From assembly GCA_019090795.1 (NCBI GenBank), contig JAHRVG010000029.1:39992-103991 (forward strand): a stretch of DNA of 64,000 nt, in the 5' to 3' direction. The notes beneath the pieces are model-generated. The model was not told where the DNA came from. It did not search any database and worked only from the letters and a program-made list of their open reading frames with translations. Made by a program: the position numbers and the translations under genes. The stretch is from Paracoccaceae bacterium. GTDB lineage: Bacteria > Pseudomonadota > Alphaproteobacteria > Rhodobacterales > Rhodobacteraceae. This document shows, one piece after another, positions 35,235 through 43,204 of this stretch. Numbering within the stretch: position 1 is the stretch's first letter; every line of letters starts with the position of its first letter.

Positions 35235-36908
35235 ATGCAATTTACCCATTTTTCAAAGCTCGGAGCCGCTGCGGCACTCGCGCTAGGGACTTTTGTATCA
35301 CAGCCGGTTTTTGCGCAAAGCGCAGACGATTTGATTAACGATGCCAATGATCCGTCTACACTTTTGACATATGGTATGGGTTATGGCCAACAACGCCACA
35401 GCCAACTTGATGCAGTTAACGCTGGAAACGTGTCTAAGCTACGTCCAGCTTGGTCCTATTCGTTGGGTGATAATCGCGGTCAGGAAAGCTTTCCAATGCT
35501 TTATGACGGCATGATGTATGTCACCACCCATAACTCAACTGTCGCGCTGGATCCGCTAACCGGCAAGCAGCTGTGGAAAACTGCAGTTGATTATCCGGCC
35601 GAAACACCGCGCGTAGCCTGTTGTGGTATTGTGAATCGGGGTTCCGCGCTGTATGAAGGCAAGATTTTCCGCACCACACTTGATGCGCATATAACAGCAC
35701 TGGATGCAAAAACCGGCAAAGAGATCTGGAAAACCAAGTCTATTGATTTCAAAAGCGGTTATTCCATGACTGTTGCGCCGATGATCGCTGATGGCGTTCT
35801 GATCACGGGTATTTCTGGTGGTGAATACGGTATTCGCGGCTATATCGAGGGCTATGATCCTGATACCGGTGCCCGGCTTTGGCGGACCTATACGGTTCCA
35901 GAGCCAGGCGAGCCGGGTTCGGAGACATGGAAAGATGGCGGTGACGCATGGAAACGGGGCGGTGGGCCAACTTGGTTGACGGGTTCGTATGATCCCAAGC
36001 TTAACACTGTCTTTTGGGGTGTTGGCAACGCGGCCTCCTGGAACGCGGGCATTCGTCCGGGTGATAACCTCTACACAGCTTCAATTCTGGCGCTTGACCC
36101 CAAGACTGGTTCAATCAAGTGGCATTACCAAACGTCACCTAACGACCCGTTTGATCATGATGGTGTGAACGAATTGGTACACGCCACTATTGATGGTCGC
36201 GATGTTGTTATGCAGGCCAGCCGTAACGGGTTCTACTATGTGCTTGATCGCGCAACCGGTGAGCTGGTTGCAGCAAATCAGTTTATCGACAAGCTGAACT
36301 GGGCTGATGGTGTTGATCTGGCAACCGGGCGTCCAATTGACAACGATATTGTCAAAAAGGCCCGTTCTGGCGAAGAGGTCGAATACTGGCCTGGTGCACT
36401 TGGCGGCAAGAACTGGTCTCCAACTTCCTATGATGCCAAGACACAGACCACTTTCATTAACACACTTAACGGTGGCATGAAGTATAAAGCGGTTGAGCCA
36501 CAGTATCGGCCCGGCGTCTTTTACTTTGGTGCAGAGTTCGCCTTTACATGGGGTGAAAACCGTGGTGCGCTGAAAGCGATTGATCCGATGACTGGCAAGG
36601 TCAAATGGCAAAACGAAGTTGAAATCCCGCGCCTTGCAGGTGTTCTGTCAACTGACGGCAATCTGGTATTTACCGGGGCGACAACCGGTGAGTTTGAGGC
36701 GTTCAACGCTGAAACCGGCGACAAGCTTTGGGAATATAACACTGGTTCTGGTGTTGTTGGCCAACCTGTTACCTGGGAAAAAGACGGCACTCAATATGTT
36801 ACGGTTCTGTCTGGTGGCGGCGCGGTTTATGCGCTGTTCTCTGGTGATGAGCGTCTTGCTAGTACCCCATCAGGTGGTAGTGTCGTGACTTTTGCATTGG
36901 TGGAGTAA
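35235..36908 (+). CDS. PQQ-dependent alcohol dehydrogenase, predicted lanthanide type
   Basis: 557-residue periplasmic quinoprotein with a signal peptide (residues 1-28, ending VFA-QS) and an eight-bladed propeller with many W-x-tryptophan-docking repeats. The vicinal disulfide is Cys129-Cys130. Metal ligands are probably Glu197 (ISGGEYG), Asn265 (GVGNAASWN) and Asp307, the catalytic Asp. Two residues on is Asp309 (FDHDG), the extra ligand found in lanthanide enzymes such as XoxF and PedH, where calcium enzymes have Ala or Ser. It oxidises an alcohol to aldehyde and passes electrons to a cytochrome c, probably the next gene's product. XoxF, PedH-type and other clades cannot be separated by eye. 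Confidence 0.93.
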   Translation: MQFTHFSKLGAAAALALGTFVSQPVFAQSADDLINDANDPSTLLTYGMGYGQQRHSQLDAVNAGNVSKLRPAWSYSLGDNRGQESFPMLYDGMMYVTTHNSTVALDPLTGKQLWKTAVDYPAETPRVACCGIVNRGSALYEGKIFRTTLDAHITALDAKTGKEIWKTKSIDFKSGYSMTVAPMIADGVLITGISGGEYGIRGYIEGYDPDTGARLWRTYTVPEPGEPGSETWKDGGDAWKRGGGPTWLTGSYDPKLNTVFWGVGNAASWNAGIRPGDNLYTASILALDPKTGSIKWHYQTSPNDPFDHDGVNELVHATIDGRDVVMQASRNGFYYVLDRATGELVAANQFIDKLNWADGVDLATGRPIDNDIVKKARSGEEVEYWPGALGGKNWSPTSYDAKTQTTFINTLNGGMKYKAVEPQYRPGVFYFGAEFAFTWGENRGALKAIDPMTGKVKWQNEVEIPRLAGVLSTDGNLVFTGATTGEFEAFNAETGDKLWEYNTGSGVVGQPVTWEKDGTQYVTVLSGGGAVYALFSGDERLASTPSGGSVVTFALVE

Positions 36909-36917
36909 GATACGCTA

Positions 36918-38459
36918 ATGATCAAAATACTTGCACTCGCATTGTGCATGCTGGCGTCCTTTGGGGCGCCAGTTTTTGCAAGCGAAGACCTGTTAAAGAA
37001 AGAACAGGGCGTGTTCGACATGTTCTGCGCTCATTGCCATGGGAAGCACATGGTCAATCCGGGGACGTCCTCGTTTGATTTGCGCAAATTTCCAAAGGAC
37101 GAGAAAGACAGGTTCTTTAATTCTGTCAATAATGGTCGGGGCGATATGCCTTCTTGGGGTGATATTCTTTTGCCCGACGAAATGGATTTGTTGTGGCACT
37201 ATGTGGTCACACGCGCCGGCAAAGAACCCGCGCCGTTTGGGTCGGTTCAGGCATCAACTGAGAAAGATAATTCTGATACCAACAGTGCCCAACTCGCCAA
37301 TCCGGAAGAGGTGCTAGAGAAAGCAAGTGGTAAGTTCAACGTTCTTTGCGCCCATTGTCATGGCAAAGAAATGGTGAGCCCGGGTACTGCGGCTTTCGAC
37401 CTCAGAAAGTTTCCCAAGGAGGGAAAGGACAGGTTTTATAACTCTGTCAATACGGGGCATGTTGATATGCCGGCATGGGCGGATATTCTGAAATCGGAAG
37501 AAATCGACCTGCTGTGGTATTATGTGAACACCCGAGGCGGTACAGAGCCTGCATCATCCGATGCAATGCCTGAAAAACACGGCTCCTTACTTATCAAACC
37601 AGGCACGCTTACCGCGTGCCTGGCTAAAAACGGCGGTGTTATGTCGTCGCGGCGCGCCAAGGGCGGTGCCGGAATGGATTATGAATTGGTGGCCGCGCTC
37701 GCAGACCGGATGGATCTCGCGCTGGCTGTTGAATGGTTCGAGAGCGAACAAGAAGAAGAAAGCACTCCTGTACGCGAGGCATATGCTTTGCTGGCTTACG
37801 GTGTTTGCGATGTGTACCCGGGCTTTGCGCTGTATGAAACATCACTAAGCGCCTTTTTCAAAACCCGTGCGGCGCTGCCCCGTTGGGTCAACCGGCCAAC
37901 CACATTAGGGCCGGAATTTCAGGTCGATCTGGAACCGATCAGTGTTTCCGATCCCTATGCGCGTATGGAGATGGGTGTAGTTTACCGCACACCGGATTTT
38001 GAACGCGACATCAACCAGATAGCGGATATGGAGGGGCTGCGCATCGGCGTAGAGGAGGGCACGCTTTCCGGTATTCTGACCCTGCGCCAAGGCACAGACA
38101 AAATGGTGGCCGAGGCCAGTACGTTCAATCCCGGAGCTGATTTCCTGTGGCAGATGGAACAGGGCGAATTTGATGCGGCGCTGGTGACCATCGGCGCCTA
38201 TGACTTCCACAAAAAACAGAATTTCGTTAGCACGTTGTCGTTGGATGAATATCGCCATCAGATCGGGTTTAACCTGAGCCTTGCAATGCTAAAGCGTAAC
38301 CGCGATTTGCTGGATCAAATTGATCCGTTGATCCATGAAATGATTGATGACGGTTCCATGGCTAAACTGGCCAAGAAAAGTAAACATACCTATGCCAAAC
38401 CCCATATGCCTTGGGTGCAAAAACATCTAACTATGCAGGATATTATTTTTCGGCGCTAA
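36918..38459 (+). CDS. Diheme cytochrome c fused to MoxJ/XoxJ-like binding protein
   Basis: 513-residue periplasmic fusion with a signal peptide (residues 1-21). Two near-identical cytochrome c domains follow: heme sites Cys37-Ala-His-Cys40-His41 and Cys144-Ala-His-Cys147-His148, with probable axial Met77 and Met184 in DMPSW/DMPAW. Both share HGK-MV-PGT and FDLRKFPK, so they arose by tandem duplication. From about residue 215 on, a solute-binding-protein domain resembles the MoxJ/XoxJ-like family found with quinoprotein dehydrogenases (SDPYARMEMGVVYRT, GLRIGVEEGTLSGIL). In methylotrophs these functions are separate (XoxG and XoxJ). The gene follows the dehydrogenase by 9 bases. Confidence 0.9.
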   Translation: MIKILALALCMLASFGAPVFASEDLLKKEQGVFDMFCAHCHGKHMVNPGTSSFDLRKFPKDEKDRFFNSVNNGRGDMPSWGDILLPDEMDLLWHYVVTRAGKEPAPFGSVQASTEKDNSDTNSAQLANPEEVLEKASGKFNVLCAHCHGKEMVSPGTAAFDLRKFPKEGKDRFYNSVNTGHVDMPAWADILKSEEIDLLWYYVNTRGGTEPASSDAMPEKHGSLLIKPGTLTACLAKNGGVMSSRRAKGGAGMDYELVAALADRMDLALAVEWFESEQEEESTPVREAYALLAYGVCDVYPGFALYETSLSAFFKTRAALPRWVNRPTTLGPEFQVDLEPISVSDPYARMEMGVVYRTPDFERDINQIADMEGLRIGVEEGTLSGILTLRQGTDKMVAEASTFNPGADFLWQMEQGEFDAALVTIGAYDFHKKQNFVSTLSLDEYRHQIGFNLSLAMLKRNRDLLDQIDPLIHEMIDDGSMAKLAKKSKHTYAKPHMPWVQKHLTMQDIIFRR

Positions 38460-38493
38460 TGCCAGTTACAGGTTTTACGGCGCCGGGAATACG

Positions 38494-38504
38494 ACTTTCG
38501 TCTT
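38494..38504 (+). promoter_or_regulatory. Third copy of the shared activator-like motif
   Basis: ACTTTCGTCTT, related to ACTTTAGTCGT at 28993 and 35076. The flanking ATACGACT is also found at the 35 kb site. It lies 107 bases before the SoxYZ-like gene. Confidence 0.45.
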
Positions 38505-38527
38505 GATTCAACAGGAATTGGCCCAAT

Positions 38528-38560
38528 GTGATTTGACTTGCTTTTAGGTGCTGGTACGGT
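38528..38560 (+). promoter_or_regulatory. Candidate promoter of the SoxYZ-like gene
   Basis: GTGATTTGACTTG is identical over 13 bases to 35158-35170, with similar distance to the next start (70 versus 64 bases). TTGACT with TACGGT 16 bases on gives a plausible sigma-70-type promoter. Confidence 0.5.
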
Positions 38561-38610
38561 TTTGAGAAATATTTACTCAGATATTGGCGCTTTAAAACAG
38601 GAGATCAGAA

Positions 38611-39483
38611 ATGACAAAATTGAACCCTCGCAAACTTGTTTTTGCCATGTCTGTGCTGGCTGTTCTGCCATTTTCTGCCATTGCAGGCAATTCTTCTGGG
38701 CCGCTTCTTGAATATATGAAAATTGCCAACCCGATGCTCGAAAGCGAAACTTGGGGTGATTATCTGCGCGAAGATACAGTTGGCTCGGCTATGGTGTTTG
38801 ACGGGGAAGATCTTATGGCGCTGGATGCGCCCGTGCAGGCGTTTGATGCAGCAACAGTGCCTTTTACCCTGCGCCAACGGGAAGATACTGGGTTGCGGAT
38901 CACCAATCTAAAGATTGTTGTTGATGAAAACCCGATGCCGATGGCCGCTGAATTCAAGTTTGGCAAAGCGATGGGCAATGTCACCTTTGAGGCACGCGTC
39001 CGTTACGATGTTTTTTCCAATATTCGCGCCGTTGCCAAGGTCGAGGACGGGCGAACCTTTATGGTGGGCCGCTTTGTTCAGGCCGCAGGGGGCTGTTCCG
39101 CGGCTGTGTCGCGCGATCCGGTTGCCGCGCTGGAAACCATGGGCCAGATGCGCCTGAAGCAATTTGATACATCCGGCGGCCAAATGAGCGAAATGCCCGG
39201 CACAGAACGCGAAGTTCAACTGATGATCCGGCATCCGAATTTTACCGGAATGCAAGTGCGCAGCGGTACACTTGATCATATAGACGCCCGCTATGTCGAC
39301 TTTATCGAGGTGAAATTGGGCGATGAGATGCTCTTTACCATGGAAGGTGGTTTTTCAATCAGTGAAAACCCGGCGTTCCGGTTCAGTTATATTGACAATG
39401 GTGCGGATGAAATGACCGTGCGGGCGGTTGATACGGATGGCGCGGAATTCATCAAAACCTTTGCCCTGCGCTCTGGCGCTTGA
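38611..39483 (+). CDS. Quinoprotein-associated SoxYZ-like carrier protein
   Basis: 290-residue periplasmic protein with a signal peptide (residues 1-25, ending AIA-GN). The first part is SoxY-like and ends in the carrier segment AAGGCSAAV with Cys162; the second part (from about 195, LMIRHPNFTGMQVRSGTLDHIDARYVDFIEVKLGDEMLF) is SoxZ-like. In sulfur oxidation SoxY carries intermediates on its C-terminal Cys while SoxZ binds it; here the two are one chain and the Cys is internal. Fused SoxYZ proteins of this type are found with quinoprotein dehydrogenases, with no proven substrate. GGAGA precedes the start. Preceded by the promoter elements at 38494-38560. Confidence 0.88.
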   Translation: MTKLNPRKLVFAMSVLAVLPFSAIAGNSSGPLLEYMKIANPMLESETWGDYLREDTVGSAMVFDGEDLMALDAPVQAFDAATVPFTLRQREDTGLRITNLKIVVDENPMPMAAEFKFGKAMGNVTFEARVRYDVFSNIRAVAKVEDGRTFMVGRFVQAAGGCSAAVSRDPVAALETMGQMRLKQFDTSGGQMSEMPGTEREVQLMIRHPNFTGMQVRSGTLDHIDARYVDFIEVKLGDEMLFTMEGGFSISENPAFRFSYIDNGADEMTVRAVDTDGAEFIKTFALRSGA

Positions 39484-39494
39484 ATCATCTCTGC

Positions 39495-40046
39495 ATGGTC
39501 CGGTTGATTTTGCTTACATGTTGTGGTGTGTTGTCTGCATGGGGCAATATAGCGACGGCCCAATCGGCAACTGCCCCAGCGGGGTATCGCCAAACAGACT
39601 ATGACGCACCTGTCCCTGAGAAAGTAACCGGCGCGGTAACGGTTGATGATGATGCAGCCTATGCCCTGTGGCGAACGGGGCGGGTCGCATTTATTGATGT
39701 CATGCCAAATCTGCCACGCCCCAAGGGTCTGCCTGCGGATGCGGTCTGGCGCGGGCGTTCCCGTCAGTCGGTGCCCGGAGCGATCTGGCTGCCCGAGGTT
39801 GGCTTTGGTACATTTGACGTGGCGGCGGAACGGCAGTTTGATCAAGGTCTGAAAGCGGCCACCAAGGGTGATAAAAATGCCCCGGTTTTGTTCTTGTGCC
39901 GCGCTGATTGCTGGATGTCATGGAATGCCTCCAAACGCGCTGTGGCGCAGGGCTACAGCCGTGTTTTCTGGTATCCCGAGGGCAGCACAGGCTGGAAATT
40001 TTGGGACTGGCCCACCAAACGTTTGAAAGTATTCAAAAACCAATGA
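39495..40046 (+). CDS. PQQ-associated rhodanese-like CW-motif protein
   Basis: 183-residue exported protein (signal peptide residues 1-23) with a rhodanese-like fold: AFIDVMPNLPRP at the N-terminal side and VLFLCRADCWMSWNASKRAVAQGYSRVFWYPEGSTGW in the catalytic-loop region, with Cys135 and Cys139-Trp140. It matches the family named for PQQ-dependent catabolism and the CW motif. A TTG at 39480 overlapping the previous stop is an alternative start; ATG at 39495 gives a normal signal peptide. It probably exchanges sulfur or thiol groups with the SoxYZ-like carrier, an inference from family and neighbours. It overlaps the next gene by 4 bases. Confidence 0.85.
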   Translation: MVRLILLTCCGVLSAWGNIATAQSATAPAGYRQTDYDAPVPEKVTGAVTVDDDAAYALWRTGRVAFIDVMPNLPRPKGLPADAVWRGRSRQSVPGAIWLPEVGFGTFDVAAERQFDQGLKAATKGDKNAPVLFLCRADCWMSWNASKRAVAQGYSRVFWYPEGSTGWKFWDWPTKRLKVFKNQ

Positions 40047-41098
40047 CCCCCCTGTTCGAAATTCTGGCCAACCTGTGTTTGGGCGCGGTCTGCGCGGAAC
40101 ACATTTTACCCGTTTCCCACCCCATGACCCAACAGAAATGCGAAGCGAATGCGGCGCATGTGGTGTCGACTTGGATCGACAAACACCCCGCGTATACCGT
40201 CAAGGATCAAAGTTGCATGTCGGTTGCGGCACTTGCCCCCAAGGCTATCTCGGTAACCGAAACGGCCCCCAATCATTTCGTGCATTTTGGCAAGGTTGAA
40301 GATGTCATCGCCGGCAGCGATGGCGATGTGGCCAATACCGGTTTTATCATAGGTTCGGATGGCGTGGCGGTGATTGATTCCGGCACAACCCGATTTGTTG
40401 GCGAATCGCTGTATTTGGCGGTGCGTCAAAAGACCGACCTGCCAATTAACTGGCTGATCTTGACCCACATGCACCCCGATCACATTTTGGGGGCCGAGGT
40501 ATTCCAAGAGGCGGGAGCGGAAGTGATAGGCAGCGAAAAGCTGAATAGTGCGGTAGGTATTCGCGCAGAATCCTACGTCGGCAACATGTTGCGCCTGTTA
40601 GGGGAAAAGCAAGTGCATGGCACTAAGGTTATTCTGCCGACCAAGGCTGTTTCTGGTACGTTTGAAATTGACCTCGGGGGGCGGGTGCTGACCCTTGCCA
40701 ATTACAAAACGGCGCACACCAACAATGACCTGAGTGTGTTTGATCAAACCTCCTCTACGCTGTGGACAGGTGATTTAGCTTTTCTGGAGCATGTTCCGGC
40801 ACTTGACGGGTCTATTAACGGCTGGATTGATGTGTTGGAGACCCTAACAAGTATGAAAGCCCGCGCCATCATCCCCGGCCATGGGCGTTTTGTGGCCGAT
40901 CACCCCGACGGGTTGCAGCCTACGTTATCCTACCTCAAAGCATTGCGTTTGGAGGTCCGCGAGGCACTGGCCAAGGGGGAAAATCTGGCAACAACCGCCA
41001 GCCATGCGGGGACGGGTTTAAGAGCGGATTGGCAGATGTTTGTTTCCTTTAATGCTCGAAATGCGACTAACGCCTATGTCGAGCTTGAGTGGGAATGA
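40043..41098 (+). CDS. Quinoprotein-relay metallo-beta-lactamase-fold hydrolase
   Basis: 351-residue protein. The ATG at 40043 overlaps the rhodanese-like stop. The N-terminus has a short hydrophobic stretch and three Cys (residues 12, 17, 33). The zinc-site motif THMHPDH lies at 141-147, with GSEKL, NNDLSVFD, WTGDLAFLEHVPALDGS and the late IIPGHG as the other metal-binding segments. It resembles SoxH-like hydrolases found in quinoprotein loci with SoxYZ-like carriers. It would release a carrier-bound product by hydrolysis. Substrate unknown. The last residues overlap nothing; pqqA follows after 94 bases. Confidence 0.87.
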   Translation: MTPLFEILANLCLGAVCAEHILPVSHPMTQQKCEANAAHVVSTWIDKHPAYTVKDQSCMSVAALAPKAISVTETAPNHFVHFGKVEDVIAGSDGDVANTGFIIGSDGVAVIDSGTTRFVGESLYLAVRQKTDLPINWLILTHMHPDHILGAEVFQEAGAEVIGSEKLNSAVGIRAESYVGNMLRLLGEKQVHGTKVILPTKAVSGTFEIDLGGRVLTLANYKTAHTNNDLSVFDQTSSTLWTGDLAFLEHVPALDGSINGWIDVLETLTSMKARAIIPGHGRFVADHPDGLQPTLSYLKALRLEVREALAKGENLATTASHAGTGLRADWQMFVSFNARNATNAYVELEWE

Positions 41099-41192
41099 GT
41101 TTGCCAAAGTTAAAAGGTACGACCAATGTCGCATACTCAGTCACCAGAAACAGGGCTATTCTTTCGAAAGGATACAACTAGGGAGAAGACAA

Positions 41193-41291
41193 ATGACTTG
41201 GAATAAACCACAAGCGGTAGAAGTTGCCTGCGGAATGGAAATCAACATGTATGGCCCGTCAGAGGATGATCGCGGCGGAGACTTGTTCTAA
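41193..41291 (+). CDS. pqqA: PQQ precursor peptide PqqA
   Basis: 32-residue peptide whose conserved Glu16 and Tyr20 (GMEINMY) are cross-linked by PqqE to start PQQ biosynthesis. The start at 41193 follows GGGAGAAG. It is longer than the classical 23-24-residue peptide, with an acidic C-terminal tail after Tyr20, similar to methylotroph forms. Followed 4 bases later by pqqB. The protease that excises the cross-linked pair is not encoded in the window. Confidence 0.93.
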   Translation: MTWNKPQAVEVACGMEINMYGPSEDDRGGDLF

Positions 41292-41295
41292 ACCA

Positions 41296-42186
41296 ATGCA
41301 AATAAAAATACTGGGAGCAGGGGCAGGGGGAGGCTTGCCGCAATGGAATTGCGGGTGCCAAAACTGCTCTGATGCCAGAAACGGATTGATACCACCGATG
41401 ACCCAGTCGTCGGTGGCTATTTCTGTTGATGGCGTGGATTGGGTTGTGCTCAATGCTTCGCCTGATATCCGTGGGCAATTGCAGGCAGTACCGGAAATGC
41501 ACCCACAGTCCGTGCGTGGCACACCAATTGCATCGGTAGTGCTAACCAACGCGGATATTGATCACATTGTTGGCTTGCTGACTTTGCGCGAAAAAACCCC
41601 ATTCAACGTTTTTGCGACCCATGAAACCCACAGCGTGCTGGCGGGAAATTCGGTGTTTGGGGTGCTGGACAACGAACTGGTGGGGCGCACTGAAATTAGG
41701 CTGGAACAACCGTTTGAACCGGCCCCCGGCCTGTCGATTACCCCTTTCGCTGTCCCTGGTAAGGTGGCACTTTTTCTTGAAGGCGAGGATCTGGATCTTA
41801 AGGCAATGGGTGAACAGACTATCGGGCTGCGGATCAGCGATGCTACTTCGGTGCTTTATTATGTGCCGGGTTGTGCCGAAATTCCCGATTGGTTGCTGGA
41901 GCGTTTGCAAGAGGCCGACATGTTGCTGTTTGACGGTACCGTCTGGGAAAACGACGAGATGCAGCAAACCGGCACGGGCGTAAAAACTGGCGCGCGGATG
42001 GGACATGTTTCCATGACAGGTGAAGCGGGCAGCATTGCCCGCCTGTCGGCCCTGCAGGATTGCCGCAAGATATTTATCCATATCAATAACACCAACCCGA
42101 TCCTGCAACCGGATGGCCAAGAGCGTGCCGCAGCCGTGGCCGCGGGGTGGACAGTATCGCTAGACAAGATGAGTTTTCAAACATGA
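41296..42186 (+). CDS. pqqB: PQQ biosynthesis protein PqqB
   Basis: 296-residue metallo-beta-lactamase-fold oxygenase that hydroxylates the cross-linked Glu-Tyr intermediate. The start ATG at 41296 gives the family N-terminus MQIKILGAGAGGGLPQWNCGCQNC, and the frame upstream is only read-through of pqqA. Diagnostic segments are SSVAISVDGVDWVVLNASPDIRGQL, the modified metal motif NADIDHIVGLL and GARMGHVSMTGEAGS. Length is normal; it overlaps pqqC in ATGA. Confidence 0.96.
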   Translation: MQIKILGAGAGGGLPQWNCGCQNCSDARNGLIPPMTQSSVAISVDGVDWVVLNASPDIRGQLQAVPEMHPQSVRGTPIASVVLTNADIDHIVGLLTLREKTPFNVFATHETHSVLAGNSVFGVLDNELVGRTEIRLEQPFEPAPGLSITPFAVPGKVALFLEGEDLDLKAMGEQTIGLRISDATSVLYYVPGCAEIPDWLLERLQEADMLLFDGTVWENDEMQQTGTGVKTGARMGHVSMTGEAGSIARLSALQDCRKIFIHINNTNPILQPDGQERAAAVAAGWTVSLDKMSFQT

Positions 42187-42929
42187 CAGATAAAGCCCAA
42201 AGCCCCGCCGATTTTGAGGCCCGCTTGCGCCAGATCGGCGCCGACCTTTATCACGATAAACACCCGTTCCACAAATTGTTGCATTCGGGTGGTTGCACGA
42301 TGGATCAGGTGCGTGCTTGGGTCATCAACCGCTATTATTACCAAAGCCGGATACCGATGAAGGACGCGGCCTTTATGAGCCGTGTCAATGATCACAACCT
42401 GCGCCGCATCTGGCGCCGCAGGATCGAGGACCACGACGGTACCGACGAAAATACTGGCGGCATTGCCCGCTGGCTAAAGCTAGCCGAGGCGGTCGGGTTG
42501 GACCCGGATTATGTCAGCTCTGAGGTGGGGATCATGCCCGCCACGCGCTTTGCAGGGGATGCCTATGTTCGTTTTGTTCGCGATGAACCGCTGTTGCCCG
42601 CCGTGGCCTCCTCATTGACGGAAATGTTTGCGCCGCAAATCCACAAAGATCGGATCGCCGGTCTGATAGAGCACTATGATTTTGCCACACTGGATAGCAC
42701 CGCCTATTTCCGCCAGCGCCTGAACGAGGCTCCCAAGGATGTGGCCTTTGGTTTGCAATGGGTTCTGGATCATGCCCTGACAAAACAAGATCAGGATGCG
42801 GCGGCCGCCGCACTGGTTTTCAAGACGCAAATGCTCTGGGCGCAGCTTGATGCGCTTTGGTTGGGGTATGTTGAACTCGGCCATATCCCGCCGGGCAGTT
42901 GGCAACCGGGCGAGGGGATGTTGTCGTGA
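42183..42929 (+). CDS. pqqC: Pyrroloquinoline-quinone synthase PqqC
   Basis: 248-residue cofactorless oxidase that performs the last ring-closing oxidation of PQQ. The start ATG overlaps the pqqB stop. Conserved segments: YHDKHPFHKLLHSGGCTMDQVRAWVINRYYYQSRIPMKDAAFM and IEDHDGTDENTGGIARWLKLAEAVG, with the active-site His, Tyr and Arg residues of the family. Length is normal; the stop overlaps the GTG start of pqqD. Confidence 0.97.
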   Translation: MTDKAQSPADFEARLRQIGADLYHDKHPFHKLLHSGGCTMDQVRAWVINRYYYQSRIPMKDAAFMSRVNDHNLRRIWRRRIEDHDGTDENTGGIARWLKLAEAVGLDPDYVSSEVGIMPATRFAGDAYVRFVRDEPLLPAVASSLTEMFAPQIHKDRIAGLIEHYDFATLDSTAYFRQRLNEAPKDVAFGLQWVLDHALTKQDQDAAAAALVFKTQMLWAQLDALWLGYVELGHIPPGSWQPGEGMLS

Positions 42930-43204
42930 GCAGCAAACGCATTCCGGTTTTACCACGCGGGGTGCGACTGCATTTTGACAAGGTGCGTGGCCAGAATGTG
43001 CTGCTGGCACCTGAACGCACATTGTTTCTGGACGACGTTGGCCACCGGATCCTTTTGGAGCTGGATGGCCAGCGAAGCATTGCACTGATTGGCCAACATT
43101 TGGCCGCGATCTACAATGCGCCGGAAGATGCCATTACCAGTGACATTAATGAATTTATTGACGATCTGGCCGATAAACGTGTGATTGGATTTGCCGATGC
43201 GTGA
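42926..43204 (+). CDS. pqqD: PQQ biosynthesis peptide chaperone PqqD
   Basis: 92-residue RiPP recognition protein that presents PqqA to PqqE. The GTG start at 42926 overlaps the pqqC stop (GTGA) and gives the expected N-terminus SSKRIPVLPRGVRLHFDKVRGQNVLLAPERT. Its wHTH fold and size match the family. It overlaps pqqE by 8 bases. Confidence 0.95.
   Translation: MSSKRIPVLPRGVRLHFDKVRGQNVLLAPERTLFLDDVGHRILLELDGQRSIALIGQHLAAIYNAPEDAITSDINEFIDDLADKRVIGFADA

Noticed and set aside
35235..36908. Calling the dehydrogenase xoxF outright
   Set aside because: The Asp-x-Asp motif supports lanthanide use, but the short length and lack of a phylogeny leave PedH-type or another clade equally possible.
41160..41172. 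CTTTCGAAAG palindrome before pqqA as a fourth regulator site
   Set aside because: Shares only CTTTCG with the ACTTT(A/C)GTC motif and lies too near the ribosome site to be grouped with it.
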